The notes: a model not told the origin generated them from the letters alone. Shown: positions 7,635 to 16,162, counted from the stretch's first letter. The stretch: 64,000 bases of DNA from RGIG3178 sp964533965 (GCA_964533965.1 CAZHNN010000009.1:1-64000), one strand, 5' to 3'. Made by a program: numbers and translations.

Positions 7635-8267
7635 ATGGAAAAAAATTTTTCAAAGCGCGAATGGAACAAAGCGCAAAAGAAAGAAGCCTTCGTGGAAGCA
7701 GCGGAAAAGCTGTTTACGCAAAGAGGATTTGAGAAAACGTCCATCGACGACGTGGCAAAAGAGGCAAAGCTGACAAAGCGCACGCTGTATCAGTATTTTA
7801 CCAGCAAGGAAGATCTCTTCTTCGCCGTCGCGATCAAGGGAGCAAGGCAACTGACCATATCGTACGAGCAGGCGTTCGAAGGCGACAAGACCGCACTGGA
7901 GAAGATTCGTGCCGCAAACAGGGTGTTCTATCGGTTTTACAAGGAGAATACGGAGATGTTCAAACTGCTAAACTACCGACCCGCCAATTTGCAGAACTGC
8001 GAGCAAAGCCCGCATTTTCACGAGATGGCGGTCTATGATCGCATCCGGATAAAGCATTTCATGAATCTGGTGGAAGAAGGAGCAAAAGACGGCAGCATCA
8101 ACAAAAGGCTGGATGCGAAAAAAGCAGTGTTCTTCGCCTTTTACACTTCCTTCAGCCTGTTGATTATAGCTTCCAACGAAGATAAGCGGATGTGGGATAT
8201 GATGAATCTGAACGAGGATGACTTTTTGGAGTTCAGCATCGACCTCTTATCGGATGCTCTGCAATAA
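7635..8267 (+). CDS. TetR/AcrR-family repressor
   Basis: A 210-residue regulator. The N-terminal TetR HTH spans about residues 12-58: AFVEAAEKLFTQRGFEKTSI, DDVAKEAKLTKRTLYQYFTS and KEDLFFAV follow the family pattern closely. The remaining 150 residues form the ligand-binding helical domain, with many aromatic residues in the middle. It probably controls itself and the divergent EFR1-type gene via the palindrome at 7564-7578. The inducer cannot be guessed. The ribosome site before ATG 7635 is weak (AGGAG 15 bases upstream). Confidence 0.88.
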   Translation: MEKNFSKREWNKAQKKEAFVEAAEKLFTQRGFEKTSIDDVAKEAKLTKRTLYQYFTSKEDLFFAVAIKGARQLTISYEQAFEGDKTALEKIRAANRVFYRFYKENTEMFKLLNYRPANLQNCEQSPHFHEMAVYDRIRIKHFMNLVEEGAKDGSINKRLDAKKAVFFAFYTSFSLLIIASNEDKRMWDMMNLNEDDFLEFSIDLLSDALQ

Positions 8268-8289
8268 ATGTCTCTTGTAATGAGAATCT

Positions 8290-8500
8290 TTGCCCCGCAT
8301 CGGGGTTTTAGTGGCGTAGCCCCTAGGACGATTTTGACCTCTCTGAAAGACATGGGCTCGATCTTCGCTACCGCTCGCTCTCGCCCTGTCCGTAAGAACG
8401 TTGTCCTTACGGACTACGTTTTCAGAACCTTCGCCTCGCTTCATCTGCCACAGGCAGCGCTTTGGCTTCGGTTCTCAATCGGGTGGTGGGTGGGTTTAGA
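8290..8500 (+). repeat. Dispersed repeat, long form (module copy c)
   Basis: CCCCGCATCGGGG hairpin and GGGGTTTTAGTGGCGTAGCCCC, then the long module (8334-8474: GACCTCTCTGAAAGACATGG, CTTCGCCTCGCTTCATCTGC, GGCTTCGGTTCTCA) and the tail at 8476-8500. This copy has an inserted hairpin, GTCCGTAAGAACG-TTG-TCCTTACGGAC, at about 8388-8416. It lies downstream of a + strand gene, so repeat orientation does not simply follow gene direction. Confidence 0.88.
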
Positions 8501-8610
8501 TCCTCCCCCGCCGCAGCGGTCCTCCCTTCCGCCTGCTTCCATTATTTTTCCGCCGGGACAGGCATGAAACCTTCTCGTGCATGGGATACTTCGAAGGCAT
8601 GATCTTTTTG

Positions 8611-8772
8611 AGTAACCACTGATTAAATGAGGAATGCTGGATAGGTAAGATGGTTTTGCGGCCTGCAAGGAGCGAAATCGCAGGAATAGCAGCGCTATTT
8701 CAAGATTTAGCAACATAGCAGGGCACAAAATCCAGCCACATAGACGGCGTTCCGAATTAATCAGTGGTTACT
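8611..8772. mobile_element. 162-base element with 16-base terminal inverted repeats (MITE-like)
   Basis: AGTAACCACTGATTAA at the left end and TTAATCAGTGGTTACT at the right end are perfect inverse matches. The interior has no gene. The size and ends fit a miniature inverted-repeat transposable element derived from a DNA transposon. I could not see a clear target-site duplication. Its right end sits 16 bases before the next start codon, so it forms part of that gene's leader. Confidence 0.7.
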
Positions 8773-8787
8773 TGAGGAGAATGGCAC

Positions 8788-9045
8788 ATGAAATACAGAA
8801 AAAAACCAGTCGTCATCGAAGCCATACAATGGAATGGGAACAACCTATCCGAACTCCGGCAGTTTTTGGCGGATGACAATCTCTATTTCTTCGATGAGAG
8901 CAGGGTAAAAGGCGGCCTAATCGTTAAAACGCTGGAAGGCGAGAACTCCGCGTCCCTCGGCGACTACATCGTCAAAGGTGTGGACGGCGAGTTCTATCCC
9001 TGCAAACCGGACGTATTCGAAAAGACGTATGAACCCATCGGATGA
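8788..9045 (+). CDS. Small phage-associated protein (PGDYG type)
   Basis: An 85-residue soluble protein resembling the short family often found in phages and prophages, recognised by a start like MKYRKKPVVIEAIQW and a late G-D-Y-I-V-K-G-V-x-G-E-F-Y-P-C segment, here SLGDYIVKGVDGEFYPCKPD. The usual Pro before GDY is Leu here. The molecular role is unknown. GAGGAG lies about 9 bases before the ATG, just inside the flank of the MITE-like element. No other phage gene is nearby, so it is probably a stray acquisition. Confidence 0.75.
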   Translation: MKYRKKPVVIEAIQWNGNNLSELRQFLADDNLYFFDESRVKGGLIVKTLEGENSASLGDYIVKGVDGEFYPCKPDVFEKTYEPIG

Positions 9046-9224
9046 CCCCTCTCGAAATCCTTTTAAATTCTTTTTGCCTTGTGTATGGTGCGCTCTAAGC
9101 ACCATATATGGATATGATCCGCATAAATACTATTTATAATTACAAATATCTCTTAAATTAATCGGGATATACCGTACAAACCTGTTATACTATGGTTGAA
9201 ATTCAACACACGGAGAGTAAAGCC

Positions 9225-10262
9225 ATGACGCACATGTGGAACGAAATCTTGGAACAGCCTGTTGCGCTACAACGGTGCTATGAAAAGAACCGGGCGCAAC
9301 TGGACGAAATCGTAGCCGTGATCTCCGGCATGCAGATCGATAACGTAGTCATCGCCGCGCGCGGCACATCGGATCACGCGGCGGTATACGGCAAATACGT
9401 CATCGAGATCCTAAAGGGATTGCCTGTGTCGCTTGCAGCATCTTCCGTATTTACCATGTACGGGAAAAGCCTTCGTTTTCAAAACTCTCTTGTCATCGGC
9501 ATCTCGCAGTCCGGCAAGGCAGCGGACGTGCTTGAGGTGTTAAAGAGCGCCAACGAAAACGGCGCCGTCACCATCGGCATCACCAACTATTCCGACTCTC
9601 CCATCGCAAAGGAGTGCAGGTATCACCTGTGCTGCGAGGCAGGTCTTGAGCAAAGCGTCGCCGCGACGAAGACGTTTTCCGCACAGATGTACCTGCTTGG
9701 GCTTCTCGCCTCCCTGTGGGCTCAAAACAAGGACGCGGAAAAGGAGCTCCTCACCGTGCCCGGCCGCCTGTCCGAGGCGCTGGAATACGCCTGCGATATT
9801 GATCAGTCCGTCGCGCGATACCGATTCATGCAGGAGTGCTTCGTGCTGGCAAGGGGCGTCAACTATGCCGTCTCCATGGAGGCCGCTTTGAAGATCCAGG
9901 AAACGACCTATGTGCGGGCAAAGGCGTTTGCGACGTCCGATTTTCAGCATGGCCCAATTGCGATGATCGACCCGGACATCCCGGTCATCGTCTTCGCACC
10001 GGAAGGACCGTCTCTTCGTGATGTGACCGATATGATCGCCCGCCTGCGTTCTGAGCAGATCGAAACACTCGTCGTATCCAACAACAAGGACGTGCGCGAC
10101 ATGGGAACTTGCAGCATCCGGATCCCACAAGCGGACAACGACATCATTTCTCCATACTTCAACGTTGTCATCGCGCAAATGTTCTCCTGCAAACTTGCGC
10201 TTCTCAAGGGCATGGATCCCGACAAACCCCGTCGTCTTAGCAAGGTCACCATCACAAAATAA
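9225..10262 (+). CDS. Double SIS-domain sugar-phosphate isomerase/deaminase
   Basis: A 345-residue protein equivalent to the isomerase half of glucosamine-6-phosphate synthase, without the glutaminase domain. Two SIS domains are expected. Visible motifs include ARGTSDHAAVYGKY (first sugar-phosphate loop), GISQSGKAADVLEVLK (the S-x-S-G-x-[ST] loop) and EQSVAATKTFSAQ, which matches E-x-x-V-A-[ST]-T-K-x-[FY]-[TS]-x-Q of the GlmS family. Likely activity: deamination or isomerisation of a hexosamine- or ketosamine-6-phosphate (GlmD/FrlB/AgaS-like); the substrate is undetermined. GGAG lies 9 bases before ATG 9225; the frame opens at 9192 but has no ribosome site there. It appears monocistronic with its own terminator. 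Confidence 0.85.
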   Translation: MTHMWNEILEQPVALQRCYEKNRAQLDEIVAVISGMQIDNVVIAARGTSDHAAVYGKYVIEILKGLPVSLAASSVFTMYGKSLRFQNSLVIGISQSGKAADVLEVLKSANENGAVTIGITNYSDSPIAKECRYHLCCEAGLEQSVAATKTFSAQMYLLGLLASLWAQNKDAEKELLTVPGRLSEALEYACDIDQSVARYRFMQECFVLARGVNYAVSMEAALKIQETTYVRAKAFATSDFQHGPIAMIDPDIPVIVFAPEGPSLRDVTDMIARLRSEQIETLVVSNNKDVRDMGTCSIRIPQADNDIISPYFNVVIAQMFSCKLALLKGMDPDKPRRLSKVTITK

Positions 10263-10272
10263 TTGTTTTGGT

Positions 10273-10314
10273 AAACCACCTTCCCTGCCACTCTATTGGG
10301 AAGGTGGTTTTTTT
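10273..10314 (+). terminator. Rho-independent terminator of the SIS gene
   Basis: AAACCACCTTCCC pairs with GGGAAGGTGGTTT around a 12-base loop and is followed by four more T residues. Confidence 0.92.
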
Positions 10315-10365
10315 AAGTCTAAAATGTTTACTCACAAAACTTTTTTAAAAGAGCCTTACCCGATT

Positions 10366-10410
10366 TGCCATAGGTATTTACGTGGGCTGCGCCCCTTTGA
10401 ATACCTTAAT
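10366..10410 (+). repeat. Degenerate repeat-like hairpin
   Basis: AGGTATT and AATACCT enclose GGGCTGCGCCCC, as in repeat heads (compare GGGGGCTGCGCTCCC at copy 11), then degenerate sequence without the GGGCGGTGGG tail. A decayed copy is possible. Confidence 0.4.
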
Positions 10411-10506
10411 GGTTAGCGTGCGGGCATATGTTGCTTCTCTTCATGTCGCATAGAATTGAATTCTATTTGAAAAAATAGAGGGAGCCTGCAATGAAGGAGT
10501 ATGAAT

Positions 10507-11625
10507 ATGTCCGAATCCACCTATAACAGCCCCACCGCAACGCAAACGATGCCCACGCTGCCGGGCAATGCACCCAACATCCCTGAAATGACCGATCTGG
10601 TCAAGTCCATTGGCAAAACTGCCGAATCGAAATTATCCTCCGGTGAGTTGGGCATTTTATGGTCCACGTATCAAACAAGGACGCTATTTCATCATATGTT
10701 AGGCAAATTCACCCAGCAGACAACGGATCCAAAAGCAAAAAAGCTAATGAACGATTATCTGGCAAGGTCCCCGGAATTGATCGAAGATATAAAGCAGATT
10801 TTCGAAAAAGAACATGCTGTGGTGCCGCAGGGATTTTCCGAAAAGGATGTCTTTGCCGACGCGCCGCGGCTTTTTGACGATGAGTTCCACGTCATGCTGC
10901 TCCGCATGTTGGCAAAGACGACGATCGGGTTTAACGGCGTCAATATGAGTATGTCGTACCGCGCGGATGTTAGGGCATTTTATGAAAAAGCGCTGAAATT
11001 CTCGGTAGATGTCTACAATGAAACCACCGACTACCTCACGGATCAGGGGATCTTGCCCCGCACGCCCTATGTGACGATGCCCAAAGGGGTGACATTCATT
11101 GATGAAGCAAAATACATGAGCGGTATACAATTGTTTGGGAACAAGCGCGCAATCAATACCATTGAAATGGCGTACATCCATTCCATCATCAAAGAGAATT
11201 CCTTGGGAATCCAGCTGATGGCGGGCTTCGCGCAAACCGCCAAAGAATCGGATATAAAGGAATATTTTAACCGGGGAAAAGAGCTCGCCAAGAAAATTGT
11301 AAGCGATATGAGCGAAATCTTGATTCAAAGTGACATACACTTTCCGGGCCCATGGGCAGGCAAAGCAACGGATTCCACAGCACCGCTCTTTTCGGATAAA
11401 TTGATGATGTATATGATCAATATTCTTACAAGCTTCAGTTTGTCCGGCTCCTCGCTTGGGATGGCATTCAGCATGCGAGGCGATTTGCCTGCCAAGCTTG
11501 GAAAAATCCTTTCCGATACATTGGCTTTTGCCCAAGATGGCGGTTGGCTGATGATCAAGCACAGGTGGATGGAGGAGCCGCCGCAAATGGAAGACAGGAA
11601 TGCCATCATCCGTTCAACACAATAA
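10507..11625 (+). CDS. DUF3231 family protein, copy 1
   Basis: A 372-residue helical protein of the DUF3231 family, which is built from two similar four-helix halves and is common in spore formers; the function is unknown. The first half includes KLSSGELGILWSTYQTR and the second MAGFAQTAKESDIKEYFNRG. A low-complexity N-terminus (SPTATQTMPTLPGNAPN) precedes the fold. GAAGGAG at 10493-10499 places translation at ATG 10507 (MSEST), not at ATG 10501, which is too close. The paralog 60 bases downstream starts in the same way (MAEST), supporting this choice. The pair is probably one transcript. Confidence 0.85.
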   Translation: MSESTYNSPTATQTMPTLPGNAPNIPEMTDLVKSIGKTAESKLSSGELGILWSTYQTRTLFHHMLGKFTQQTTDPKAKKLMNDYLARSPELIEDIKQIFEKEHAVVPQGFSEKDVFADAPRLFDDEFHVMLLRMLAKTTIGFNGVNMSMSYRADVRAFYEKALKFSVDVYNETTDYLTDQGILPRTPYVTMPKGVTFIDEAKYMSGIQLFGNKRAINTIEMAYIHSIIKENSLGIQLMAGFAQTAKESDIKEYFNRGKELAKKIVSDMSEILIQSDIHFPGPWAGKATDSTAPLFSDKLMMYMINILTSFSLSGSSLGMAFSMRGDLPAKLGKILSDTLAFAQDGGWLMIKHRWMEEPPQMEDRNAIIRSTQ

Positions 11626-11685
11626 CAGCTATTGCTTTCCCAATACGGTAACGAATATATAAATTCAGAAGAGAGGATCCATACT

Positions 11686-12811
11686 ATGGCAGAATCAACA
11701 TACAACAACCCCAATACAACGCAGTCCATGCCAACGTGGCCAGGCAATATGCCCAATATACCCGAGCTGACGGACTTGTCAAAATCTGTGGGTAACATTG
11801 TCGAATCGAAATTGTCCTCCGGTGAACTGGGAACCCTCTGGACCTCGTATATGTTAAAAACGTTATACCAGCAGACTATGAGTAAACTTGCACAACAGAC
11901 GACCGAACCCAAGGCAAAAAAGCTTTTAAACGATTATGTTGCCCGGAACCCTGTGCTGATAGGCGATGTAAAGCAGATCTTCGAAAAAGAGCAGGCGGTT
12001 GTGCCGCAGGGCTTTACGTCCGAAGACGTCTTTGCGGACACCCCGCGGCTTTTTGACGATGAATTTCATATCATGCTGCTCCGCTTGTTGGCAAAGACAA
12101 CGCTTGGTTTCAACGCCGTCAACATGAGTATGGCGTACCGCGCAGACGTCAGGGCATTCTATGAAAAAGCGGGAAAACTCTCCCATGATATTTATAACGA
12201 GTGCACAGATTACCTGACGGACATGGGAATTTTGCCCCGCCCGCCTTATGTCTGCATGCCCAAAGAGATTGAATTCATCGAGGAGATAAACTACATGAGC
12301 GGTATGCAGTTCCGCGGCAACAAGCGGGCGCTGAATACCATTGAAATATCGTATCTTTATTCCATCATCGAAACCAATTTGACAGGCGCTCAGCTCATGA
12401 CCGGGTTCGCGCAGACCGCCAAGGAACAGGAGGTCAAAGATTACTTCACCAAGGGCANNNNNNNNNNAGCTCGCCAAAAAAATCGTTCATAACATGAACG
12501 ACGTTCTGTTGCAGAGCGACATTCAGCCGCCGTCTACCTGGGCCGGCAAAGCCACCGATTCCATCGTTCCGCTCTTTTCCGATAAAATGATGATGTTCAC
12601 CGCCAACATCCTTGCAAGCTTCGGTATTGCCGGAAACTCCTTTGGCATGGCATTCAGCATGCGAAGCGATCTGCCTGCAAAGATAGCAATCATGGTGAAA
12701 GATACGTTGGATTTTGCCGTAGAAGGCGGCAAACTGATGATCAAGCACAAGTGGCTTGAGGAACCCCCGCAGATGGAAGACCGCAACGCGATCATTCACT
12801 CCAAGCAGTGA
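11686..12811 (+). CDS. DUF3231 family protein, copy 2 (interrupted by assembly gap)
   Basis: Tandem paralog of the previous gene. Similarity runs end to end (for example KLSSGELGTLWTSYM, DVFADTPRLFDDEFHIMLLR, KHKWLEEPPQMEDRNAII). Ten Ns at 12458-12467 break the frame, so the apparent reading stops shortly after; the C-terminal part continues in another frame to TGA at 12811. Comparison with copy 1 (RGKELAKK against KG-gap-ELAKK) shows that only about three bases are missing, so the gene is probably intact. ATG 11686 has GAGAGGA 8 bases upstream. A terminator follows. Confidence 0.85.
12458..12467. other. Assembly gap (10 N) inside a gene
   Basis: Aligning both DUF3231 copies at protein level shows that the true missing length is near 3 bases, not 10. 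Confidence 0.9.
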
Positions 12812-12828
12812 TAAATACAAACCGGGTA

Positions 12829-12855
12829 TAAGGAACAGCTTAGCTGTTCCTTTCT
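12829..12855 (+). terminator. Terminator of the DUF3231 pair
   Basis: AAGGAACAGCT and AGCTGTTCCTT form an 11-base stem with a 1-3 base loop; TTTCTATTTT continues. Confidence 0.85.
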
Positions 12856-12915
12856 ATTTTGGTTAAAAGACGGGTGCGATCATCAGCATTTGAAAGCTCA
12901 AAGCCCCTTCTTTGG

Positions 12916-12974
12916 AGGTCCAAGGGGGACGAAAGTCCCCCTTTTCTTCTATCGGGCGGTGGGTGGGTTTAGAT
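12916..12974 (+). repeat. Dispersed G-rich repeat, copy 7
   Basis: Head AAGGGGGACGAAAGTCCCCCTT (22 bases: arms AAGGGGGAC and GTCCCCCTT, loop GAAA) and tail ATCGGGCGGTGGGTGGG then TTTAGAT. It is separated from the AIM24 stop by that gene's terminator. Confidence 0.92.
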
Positions 12975-12984
12975 TCCGGTCACC

Positions 12985-13010
12985 AAAAAAGGGCAGCAAC
13001 GCTGCCCTTT
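12985..13010 (-). terminator. Terminator of the AIM24 gene
   Basis: AAAGGGCAGC-AAC-GCTGCCCTTT; on the minus strand it ends in a run of six T. Confidence 0.9.
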
Positions 13011-13028
13011 CCAATCTTATATCCGCCC

Positions 13029-13703
13029 CTACTTGTTCGGCAAAAACGGCACTATCAGCGATGCCAAGTTCGGAATGGTCATTGTCTGCAGCCAAACCCT
13101 GCCCGGCCCCGTGACCACCGTGTCAAACAGCCCTTCGCCACCAAAGAGGACGTTCTTGACGCCCTTTACGCGCTCTATATCCATGGAGCAGGTCGCGTCC
13201 ATCAGCGCCAGCACGCCTGTATCGCACACGATGCGCTCTCCCGGCCGCAGCTGATATTCCACCACATGCCCATCCAGTTCCAAAAAGACCAGTCCGGGCC
13301 CTGTGATCTTTTGCATGATGAACCCCTCACCGCCCACAAGCCCGACGCCCAGTTTCTTCTGGAAGAAGATGGAGAGCTCCACGCCCGCTGTTGCTACCAT
13401 AAATGACTTCTTCTGCGCCACGATGCTCTCGCCCGGCGCCAGCTGTTTTACCACGATCTTGCCTGGGAACGAGGAAGCAAACGCGATCTGCGCCGGCCCC
13501 TGGGCGGTATATTTGCTCATAAACAGGCTCTCGCCGCTGAGCATGCGTCCCAACCCCTGTTTGAATCCGCCTTCCGAAGACGTCACCGTTTCGATGGGCC
13601 CGCGCGCCCATTTGCGGCCGCCCGCCTCGCTCAAGAGCTGTTCGCCCGGCTCCAGATCGATCAATACTACCGGCAGAGAGCCCCCTTCTATGCTGTACCT
13701 CAT
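13029..13703 (-). CDS. AIM24 family protein
   Basis: A 224-residue protein of the AIM24/TIGR00266 family, an all-beta fold with an internal pseudo-repeat. Typical elements are MRYSIEGGSLPVVLIDLEPG, EGGFKQGLGRMLSGESLFM, FPGKIVVKQLAPGESIVAQK and GGEGLFDTVVTGPGRVWLQT. The bacterial function is unknown; the yeast namesake is mitochondrial. The ATG at 13703 is chosen because GGGAGGG lies 6 bases upstream and family members start M-x-Y-x-I; the frame continues upstream through unrelated sequence. It has its own terminator and seems monocistronic. Confidence 0.9.
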   Translation of the reverse strand: MRYSIEGGSLPVVLIDLEPGEQLLSEAGGRKWARGPIETVTSSEGGFKQGLGRMLSGESLFMSKYTAQGPAQIAFASSFPGKIVVKQLAPGESIVAQKKSFMVATAGVELSIFFQKKLGVGLVGGEGFIMQKITGPGLVFLELDGHVVEYQLRPGERIVCDTGVLALMDATCSMDIERVKGVKNVLFGGEGLFDTVVTGPGRVWLQTMTIPNLASLIVPFLPNK

Positions 13704-13959
13704 CGCATACCCTCCCGTATCATAAAAGTCTGTCTGCGGCATCCCTGTGTATCCATGGTCATCATGGAAATCCCTGCCGCCTCTTCCAACAGTATACAGG
13801 AAAACCGGGGAGTTTAGCAGTATATACTTTACGATGCATATGAAAATGCATTCTTTCAACCGTAGAGGTTCAAGCTTCCCCATGAATTGACAAGGCATTG
13901 GGAAGATACTACTATGGAACATAAGAACCGGCACATCCGTTACGAAAGAAGAGGCATCC

Positions 13960-14238
13960 ATGAGAAAGCACGCCGTATTGAAAGAATCCGCCGATGATAT
14001 CAAAAGACTAATGCTGTTCGCCTGTGAAAACGGCGTGTACCTGTATCTTTTCGATTCGTTCGAAGACGTTGCAGCCTGTGATGACATCTGGTTCGATACG
14101 CTCTATGATGCACAGGAATACTGCAAAGCGGAATATGGCGTACATGAACCCGATTGGGAAGAAGTCAGCGAATTGTCCGGCTTCTGCTTCAACGACGACG
14201 AGCCAGTCATGAAAAGGAAGTTTGATGCAAAGTCATAA
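13960..14238 (+). CDS. Small acidic conserved hypothetical protein
   Basis: A 92-residue acidic, soluble protein rich in Asp, Glu and aromatic residues (FDTLYDAQEYCKAEYGVHEPDWEEV). I recall short proteins of this type in Firmicutes but cannot name a function. There is no membrane segment or metal motif. GAAAGAAGAGG precedes the ATG, and a strong terminator overlaps the stop codon, both supporting a real gene. Confidence 0.65.
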   Translation: MRKHAVLKESADDIKRLMLFACENGVYLYLFDSFEDVAACDDIWFDTLYDAQEYCKAEYGVHEPDWEEVSELSGFCFNDDEPVMKRKFDAKS

Positions 14239-14260
14239 AGCGCCAAAGGCGCTTTTTTTG
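14237..14260 (+). terminator. Terminator overlapping the stop codon
   Basis: AAAGCGCC-AAA-GGCGCTTT followed by TTTT. The stem begins inside the TAA of the preceding gene. Confidence 0.9.
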
Positions 14261-14415
14261 CACAAACCCTTTCTATGGATTTTGCCAACAAAACCCATTA
14301 CAATGGTCTTAAGCACTTGGTACGAAATGCATAAAACGCAAATTCCGTACCCTGTTTTCAAATGCTTTTGCATGCTATCTGCCCAATATTCCACAGAAGA
14401 AAGGCTGAATGAAAA

Positions 14416-15024
14416 ATGGATTGGGATACGTACATCAAGCCGGGCAACCCGACGCGGTATTTCGTACCCGCCGATGTGAGCAACCGCCACATTCACCTAT
14501 GCCAGGCCGATCTTGAAACGCTCTTCGGCGCGGGATATGTCCTCACAAAGCGCAAGGATCTCACACAACCCGGACAGTATGCCTGCGAGGAACAACTGAC
14601 CATCGTAGGCCCCAAACGGCCGATGGAGCGAGTGCGCATCATCGGCCCGGTGCGCAAGGAAACCCAGGTCGAAGTCACCATGAGCGACACGTTCCACATT
14701 GGCATTCCTGCCGTCGTCCGCCTCTCCGGTGATCTCGCCGGTTCCCCCGGCGGCAAACTCATCGGTCCCAAGGGCGAAGTGGAATTGAAACAGGGCTTCA
14801 TCGTTGCGGCACGGCATCTGCACCTCTCTGCCGAGGAAGCGGAAAAATTCGGCCTTAAGACCGGCGATATCGTCAGCATGGAAAAAAAGGGCCCGCGTGA
14901 AACGATCTTCGGCAACGTCATCGTCAGAGCCGGCGACGGCCATGCGATGGAACTGCACCTGGATACCGACGAAGGCAACGCCGCCGGCGTTGTTCCGGAC
15001 GAATTGGTGGAGATCTTTAAGTAA
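14416..15024 (+). CDS. pduL: Phosphate propanoyltransferase PduL
   Basis: A 202-residue PduL-type phosphotransacylase, converting acyl-CoA and phosphate to acyl phosphate and CoA; it is unrelated in sequence to Pta. Two zinc-binding histidine motifs are visible: SNRHIHLCQADLETLFG near residue 22 and AARHLHLSAEEAEKFG near residue 132, plus GPVRKETQVEVTMSD. There are no microcompartment genes nearby and no clear encapsulation tail, so the likely task is acetyl-CoA to acetyl phosphate for ATP formation with acetate kinase. The ribosome site is weak. A leader hairpin (GGTACG...CGTACC, 14319-14350) precedes it. Confidence 0.92.
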   Translation: MDWDTYIKPGNPTRYFVPADVSNRHIHLCQADLETLFGAGYVLTKRKDLTQPGQYACEEQLTIVGPKRPMERVRIIGPVRKETQVEVTMSDTFHIGIPAVVRLSGDLAGSPGGKLIGPKGEVELKQGFIVAARHLHLSAEEAEKFGLKTGDIVSMEKKGPRETIFGNVIVRAGDGHAMELHLDTDEGNAAGVVPDELVEIFK

Positions 15025-15035
15025 GCAAAAAAGAA

Positions 15036-15056
15036 TGGGGGACATCATCCCCCTTC
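15036..15056 (+). repeat. Head-like hairpin
   Basis: GGGGGACATCATCCCCC resembles the repeat heads at copies 3 and 13 but has no tail. It lies between the PduL stop and its terminator. Confidence 0.4.
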
Positions 15057-15090
15057 ACCCCCATAATCTTCATTTATTGTACCGATATAA

Positions 15091-15113
15091 GGGAGAGCAT
15101 CGGCTCTCCCTTT
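15091..15113 (+). terminator. Terminator of pduL
   Basis: GGGAGAGC-ATCG-GCTCTCCC followed by TTTA. Confidence 0.8.
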
Positions 15114-15244
15114 AGCATTTAATCTACGCCCTTATCTTCCCATACGTCTCCAAACCAGCTTCAAAAGGCCGTTGTCCTCTTCTAGCCCTGTGCACAGCAT
15201 CGCGGGCCCCACCTTTTATCAATCGCATAATGGTCAGTAAGCCT

Positions 15245-15306
15245 CAGGGGTGCAAGGGGGCGAAACCTCCTTGATTTCCTTATAGGGCGGCGGGCGGGTT
15301 TAGATT
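15245..15306 (+). repeat. Dispersed G-rich repeat, copy 8
   Basis: Head CAAGGGGGCGAAACCTCCTTG (arms CAAGG and CCTTG retained) and tail TAGGGCGGCGGGCGGG then TTTAGAT. It overlaps the 3' end of the minus-strand frame at 15280-15510. Confidence 0.88.
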
Positions 15307-15510
15307 TTCCTCACTGTAATAGCAGAACATGCGTGTCAATAGAGGCCTGCTTGTTACCGCAATGCTATTCCACGGCTTGTACTCCACTGTTTCCCTTATA
15401 GACATCATGCGATATCGTACATTGTGCTTTTCTAAAAAAATATGAACCTCTGAATTGACGCGCCGGATGACCTCAGCCTTACCTTCCCTGCGTACTTTCC
15501 GCATTTTCAT
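15280..15510 (-). CDS. Small hypothetical protein with repeat-encoded C-terminus
   Basis: A 76-residue frame, basic at the N-terminus (MKMRKVRREGKAEVIRRVNS), of unknown family. The final residues N-L-N-P-P-A-A-L and the stop are translated from the G-rich tail of repeat copy 8 read on the minus strand, so the element has replaced the original gene end. It lies 68 bases after the end of the frameshifted membrane gene on the same strand, possibly one transcript. AGAGG lies 11 bases before the first ATG. It could be a decaying gene. Confidence 0.45.
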   Translation of the reverse strand: MKMRKVRREGKAEVIRRVNSEVHIFLEKHNVRYRMMSIRETVEYKPWNSIAVTSRPLLTRMFCYYSEENLNPPAAL

Positions 15511-15578
15511 TTTCGCAAATACCTCTATTTGAATGTCACATTTTCAACTCTATCCTATAGCTATTGCGAGCAATGCCA

Positions 15579-15958
15579 CTAATCATTTTCATCCGTATCG
15601 TCTTCGTCGTCCTCGGCATCATTGGTATCGCAATAGTGAGCAAAAATAGCCCCGATGGCCAGTGGAATCGAAGCCAGAAAGGACAACGACAGCATGCAGC
15701 AGACGGAGCCGAAGCCCATAAGCCAAACTGCCTGCTCCGGCTCCCCACAAAAAAGCCGCCGATAATCCCCAAAATTCCCCCGACGATTGCCAGAATTCCA
15801 ACAAAGCCGATCGGAATGAAATACTCGTCGACAGATAGGGACAGATAAGAAAAAGATATAGCTAATGCGATCTGTCCGCCGACGATTCCCAGGCATTTGC
15901 TTGCAATTTTCAAATGAATATCCTCCAAAAATGCGATGAACAATTGTAAATCTGACAT
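15579..15958 (-). pseudogene. Small membrane protein interrupted by a frameshift
   Basis: From ATG 15958 the frame gives an N-terminal amphipathic stretch, then hydrophobic segments (GIVGGQIALAISFSYLSL, GFVGILAIVGGILGIIGGFF). Near 15745-15757, at a T6 and G4 run on the coding strand, the natural continuation moves to the -1 frame: EPEQAVWLMGFGSVCCMLSL and a very acidic end, TNDAEDDEDDTDEND, stopping at 15579. Without the shift the protein becomes Arg/Pro-rich and implausible. Mutation, assembly error or programmed slippage are all possible. The G-rich Ile/Gly segments recall DUF4064-like proteins; not certain. Confidence 0.6.
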
Positions 15959-16097
15959 ATAATATACTATATTAAAGTCGGATTTTAAATATTAAAAAGT
16001 GATATATTGAATTTTTGTTTTACAGAAAAAATGCTTTGCTTTCTCAAAATAATGTAGCGATATCCGTTAAGGTAATGAAAACAGGATACTCTGCTTC

Positions 16098-16135
16098 AGG
16101 GAATCCAAGGGGGATTGGGCCCCCTTGGATTCCCT
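16098..16135. repeat. Perfect 16-base hairpin related to repeat heads
   Basis: AGGGAATCCAAGGGGG and CCCCCTTGGATTCCCT are exact complements around a 6-base loop. The core CAAGGGGG...CCCCCTTG equals repeat heads, but the tail at 16140-16152 is strongly diverged (GGGAGGGCAGG). It may act as the transcription end of the FemX-like gene. Confidence 0.75.
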
Positions 16136-16162
16136 ATGTACGGGAGGGCAGGTTATATATCC

